Origin: Lichenostomus cassidix
Lineage: Eukaryota; Chordata; Aves; Passeriformes; Meliphagidae
Assembly: GCA_008360975.2 (NCBI GenBank)
Contig: CM039179.1
Span: forward strand, 53,109,166-53,173,165
Reading direction: 5' to 3'
Length of the DNA: 64,000 nt
In this document: positions 62,021-64,000 of the stretch, one piece after another
Position numbering within the stretch: position 1 is the stretch's first letter
Layout: each line of letters opens with the position of its first letter
Notes under the pieces: model-generated
Databases searched by the model: none
What the model was told of the DNA's origin: nothing
What the model saw: only the letters and a program-made list of their open reading frames with translations
Made by a program: the position numbers and the translations under genes

Positions 62021-64000
62021 TCCCCAATCACAAAATGTCATGCCTCTTTATTCTTCCAGTCAAAATTACTTCTTTTCTCAAAAGTTCCTTGCAATTATCT
62101 GATTATTGTTTAATCTAAGTGATGGCAATTTCATGCAAAGCTTGTCATTGGTAATTTCCTATTTAGGGGTCTCTGGTTTGGGGCAAGATTGTCTCAGAGT
62201 AGTATATTCCATTTACACACACTGTTAAAACTCACTGTCCTATCCATTGTTATCATCTGTTGTTATCCAGAGCATGTAAAAAAGAGGAATCCTCACAGAT
62301 TCCTCTGTGGCAAATCATCTAAAAAGGGTTAAGGATAAGAGTTTCCAAGGAAAGTAGAGGAATCTCAGGGAATGGGTTAATAACTAGTTTTGGTCTTACA
62401 CCCTAATATTGACTATCTTAGGTCTATTAGGATGGCTATAACTTGAGAAAGAAGAATATGAAAGAGAATTTAGTTAAGCTTCCTCTGACAAAGTAGGCAT
62501 TTATTTACAAGATAAAAAATTGTTAAAGGGTTGTGGCAAAATAAGAAGAGGTGGTTGTGTCTTTTCCTGTGTGTCATCTTTATCCTCTCCAGACTGATTC
62601 TTTTCCAGCAACTCCTGCAGAAACTGTAGAAGTGCTAATGTATGCCCTTTGCACATGGCTGTATGCCAAGCCATAGGATTTTGTTATAATTCTCCTTTCC
62701 TACACCTCTTACCATATTGAATTTGTCCTTGGAATGAACGACATCATTAGGAGTGAAGACTTAATTATAGCCACTTAGAGACAATTTAAGAACTGTTGTT
62801 TAATTTACTGCAATTTTAAAGTGGAAGCTAGATGGTAGTTTGGAACTTCAGCAGTTTTAAAACACTGACAAATAAGACACTTAGTCAAAGGTTTGTGTAG
62901 CACAAATTCATTCTCAAGGAGAAGTGAAAGCAGTAAGGGCTCTCAACTAATTTTTTTGTAAAGCACCAGTGTATATACCTAGAAGTAATCTGACCAGATC
63001 TTTTCAGTTTTTATAGTTGTCTTAACTAGTCGTTTTGACTGGAGTTTATCTTGCCTAGCTTTAGACATTTAAAGTGTGCACATCTGCATTGGAATTGGCT
63101 AACATTTAAGAGAAAGATGTCCATTTTAGGGTATAATTCATTTGTCTCTTCTGGCTGGCTTCTTTGGTAGAAATGAATCTTATCCTAGATAAACTTGTTT
63201 TTCATTCATTGCAAAAGGTGCCTAGGGTGATTACCTCAGATATGGGTATTTAATTTTGTTATGATGAATTCCATTCCAGTTGCCTTACAAACCATAGAGC
63301 ATTTGCTTCTACTCAAAATGCATGTGCATGAGGTTTTTGATAGATTTGTTTTTTACATCTGACAGTCTCTAATTTAATCTTATTACTTTAGCGTCTGTAA
63401 TTCTGGGCTCTGTTTTCTAGTCCCTATACATGTGAATTTGAAAGTACCTATCATCTGTCATACTCCTGAAAACATGGTAAACACATGGTAACTGTTACCC
63501 TATGACAATTTGATATCCAGATTGAAGTGGATTATATTAGTGTAGTTACTTTTAAAAGTTGTTTTTGTCGTCGTTGTTTTTCTCTTTGTAAGGAGATCCT
63601 TCTGGGCAGTCAGATATCACCAGGGATTTTGCTTGCTTGTTCAGTAACTCAAATGTATTGCAAGTTCTCCATTTCCCTTTAAATACAAAGAATAGGGTGA
63701 CAACACACTGTACTTAAAACTGAGTAAGATTTCCAGGCTGCAATTGGGTGAGTATGTGTTTCTCCATTTGAAACCAGTGAATAATCCTTAGCGGTTTTAG
63801 GAACTTTGTCACTATAACTGTATTATTTCCAATGCTAAAATATTCAGCACAGAGTAAGAAAATAAAATAAAATCCCCATGGATTGGAAATGAAGAGTTGA
63901 TTTTTAACTGACACACACCACATCTTCTGTCAGTAAGATCTGGCTGGTAGATGTGCTTCATTTTGTCATATTTCACATTATTTTCTCATTCAGTCATTTA
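62021..64000. other. AT-rich unannotated sequence to window end
   Basis: No gene or mobile element is recognised. It contains a 9-bp inverted repeat with 6-nt spacer at 62283-62306. The frame at 63714-63923 (-) has no recognisable domain. Confidence 0.5.

Noticed and set aside
1..64000. Prokaryotic features (operons, ribosome binding sites, CRISPR arrays) and intact proviruses
   Set aside because: Composition, repeat families and lack of long frames are avian. There are no regularly spaced repeats, and no gag-pol-env sequence was found beside any LTR.

Overview
This window looks like intergenic or deep-intronic DNA from a bird. The strongest evidence is the repeat content. There are several 5'-truncated CR1 LINE fragments with the avian CR1 3' end, one ending in the ATTCTATG-type tail, and several solo LTRs of avian endogenous retroviruses, including an ERVL-type family that is widespread in birds. 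The background is AT-rich and CpG-poor. I recognise no host protein-coding exon, tRNA, rRNA or named small RNA. The only sequences with protein homology I can read are decayed CR1 ORF2 (reverse transcriptase) remnants on the minus strand.

Layout: 1-5.8 kb is AT-rich sequence with a worn CR1 end (685-818), a clear CR1 fragment (2204-2752) and two small tandem repeats. A 116-nt unbroken homopurine tract lies at 5788-5903. Two solo LTRs of the same family, both 262 bp and in opposite orientation, lie at 7752-8013 (+) and 17264-17525 (-), with about 9.2 kb of repeat-poor DNA between them. An ERVL-type solo LTR (19043-19576, +) is followed by the largest CR1 fragment (20795-21905, -), which keeps the FADD reverse-transcriptase box. 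Further CR1 pieces lie at 26643-26860 (-), 31640-31766 (+), 39845-40040 (-, old) and 43800-44062 (-, internally deleted). Further solo LTRs lie at 28382-28947 (-, ERVL type), 36804-37401 (+, ERVL type) and 41219-41793 (+, different family with a 6-bp target duplication). From about 44.1 to 61.5 kb I see no transposable element except simple sequence. The last part holds a probable minus-strand LTR from 61473 to about 62.0 kb.

No genes act together here. The interpretable history is repeated retrotransposon insertion into a gene-poor region. Every retroviral locus with a visible second boundary is now a single LTR flanked by a short, mostly degraded target-site duplication, so the internal regions are gone, presumably by LTR-LTR recombination. 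Outside the repeats, the most distinctive spot is 59.38-59.75 kb. There an 18-bp perfect palindrome, a 59-nt imperfect hairpin and a cluster of ten CpGs lie together in an otherwise CpG-poor, repeat-free block, which makes it a candidate regulatory element or non-coding RNA start. A second candidate is an AT-rich, repeat-free block near 35.9-36.6 kb with many homeodomain-like TAATTA/ATTAAT cores. Neither can be proved from one sequence. Cross-species alignment and expression data would decide.
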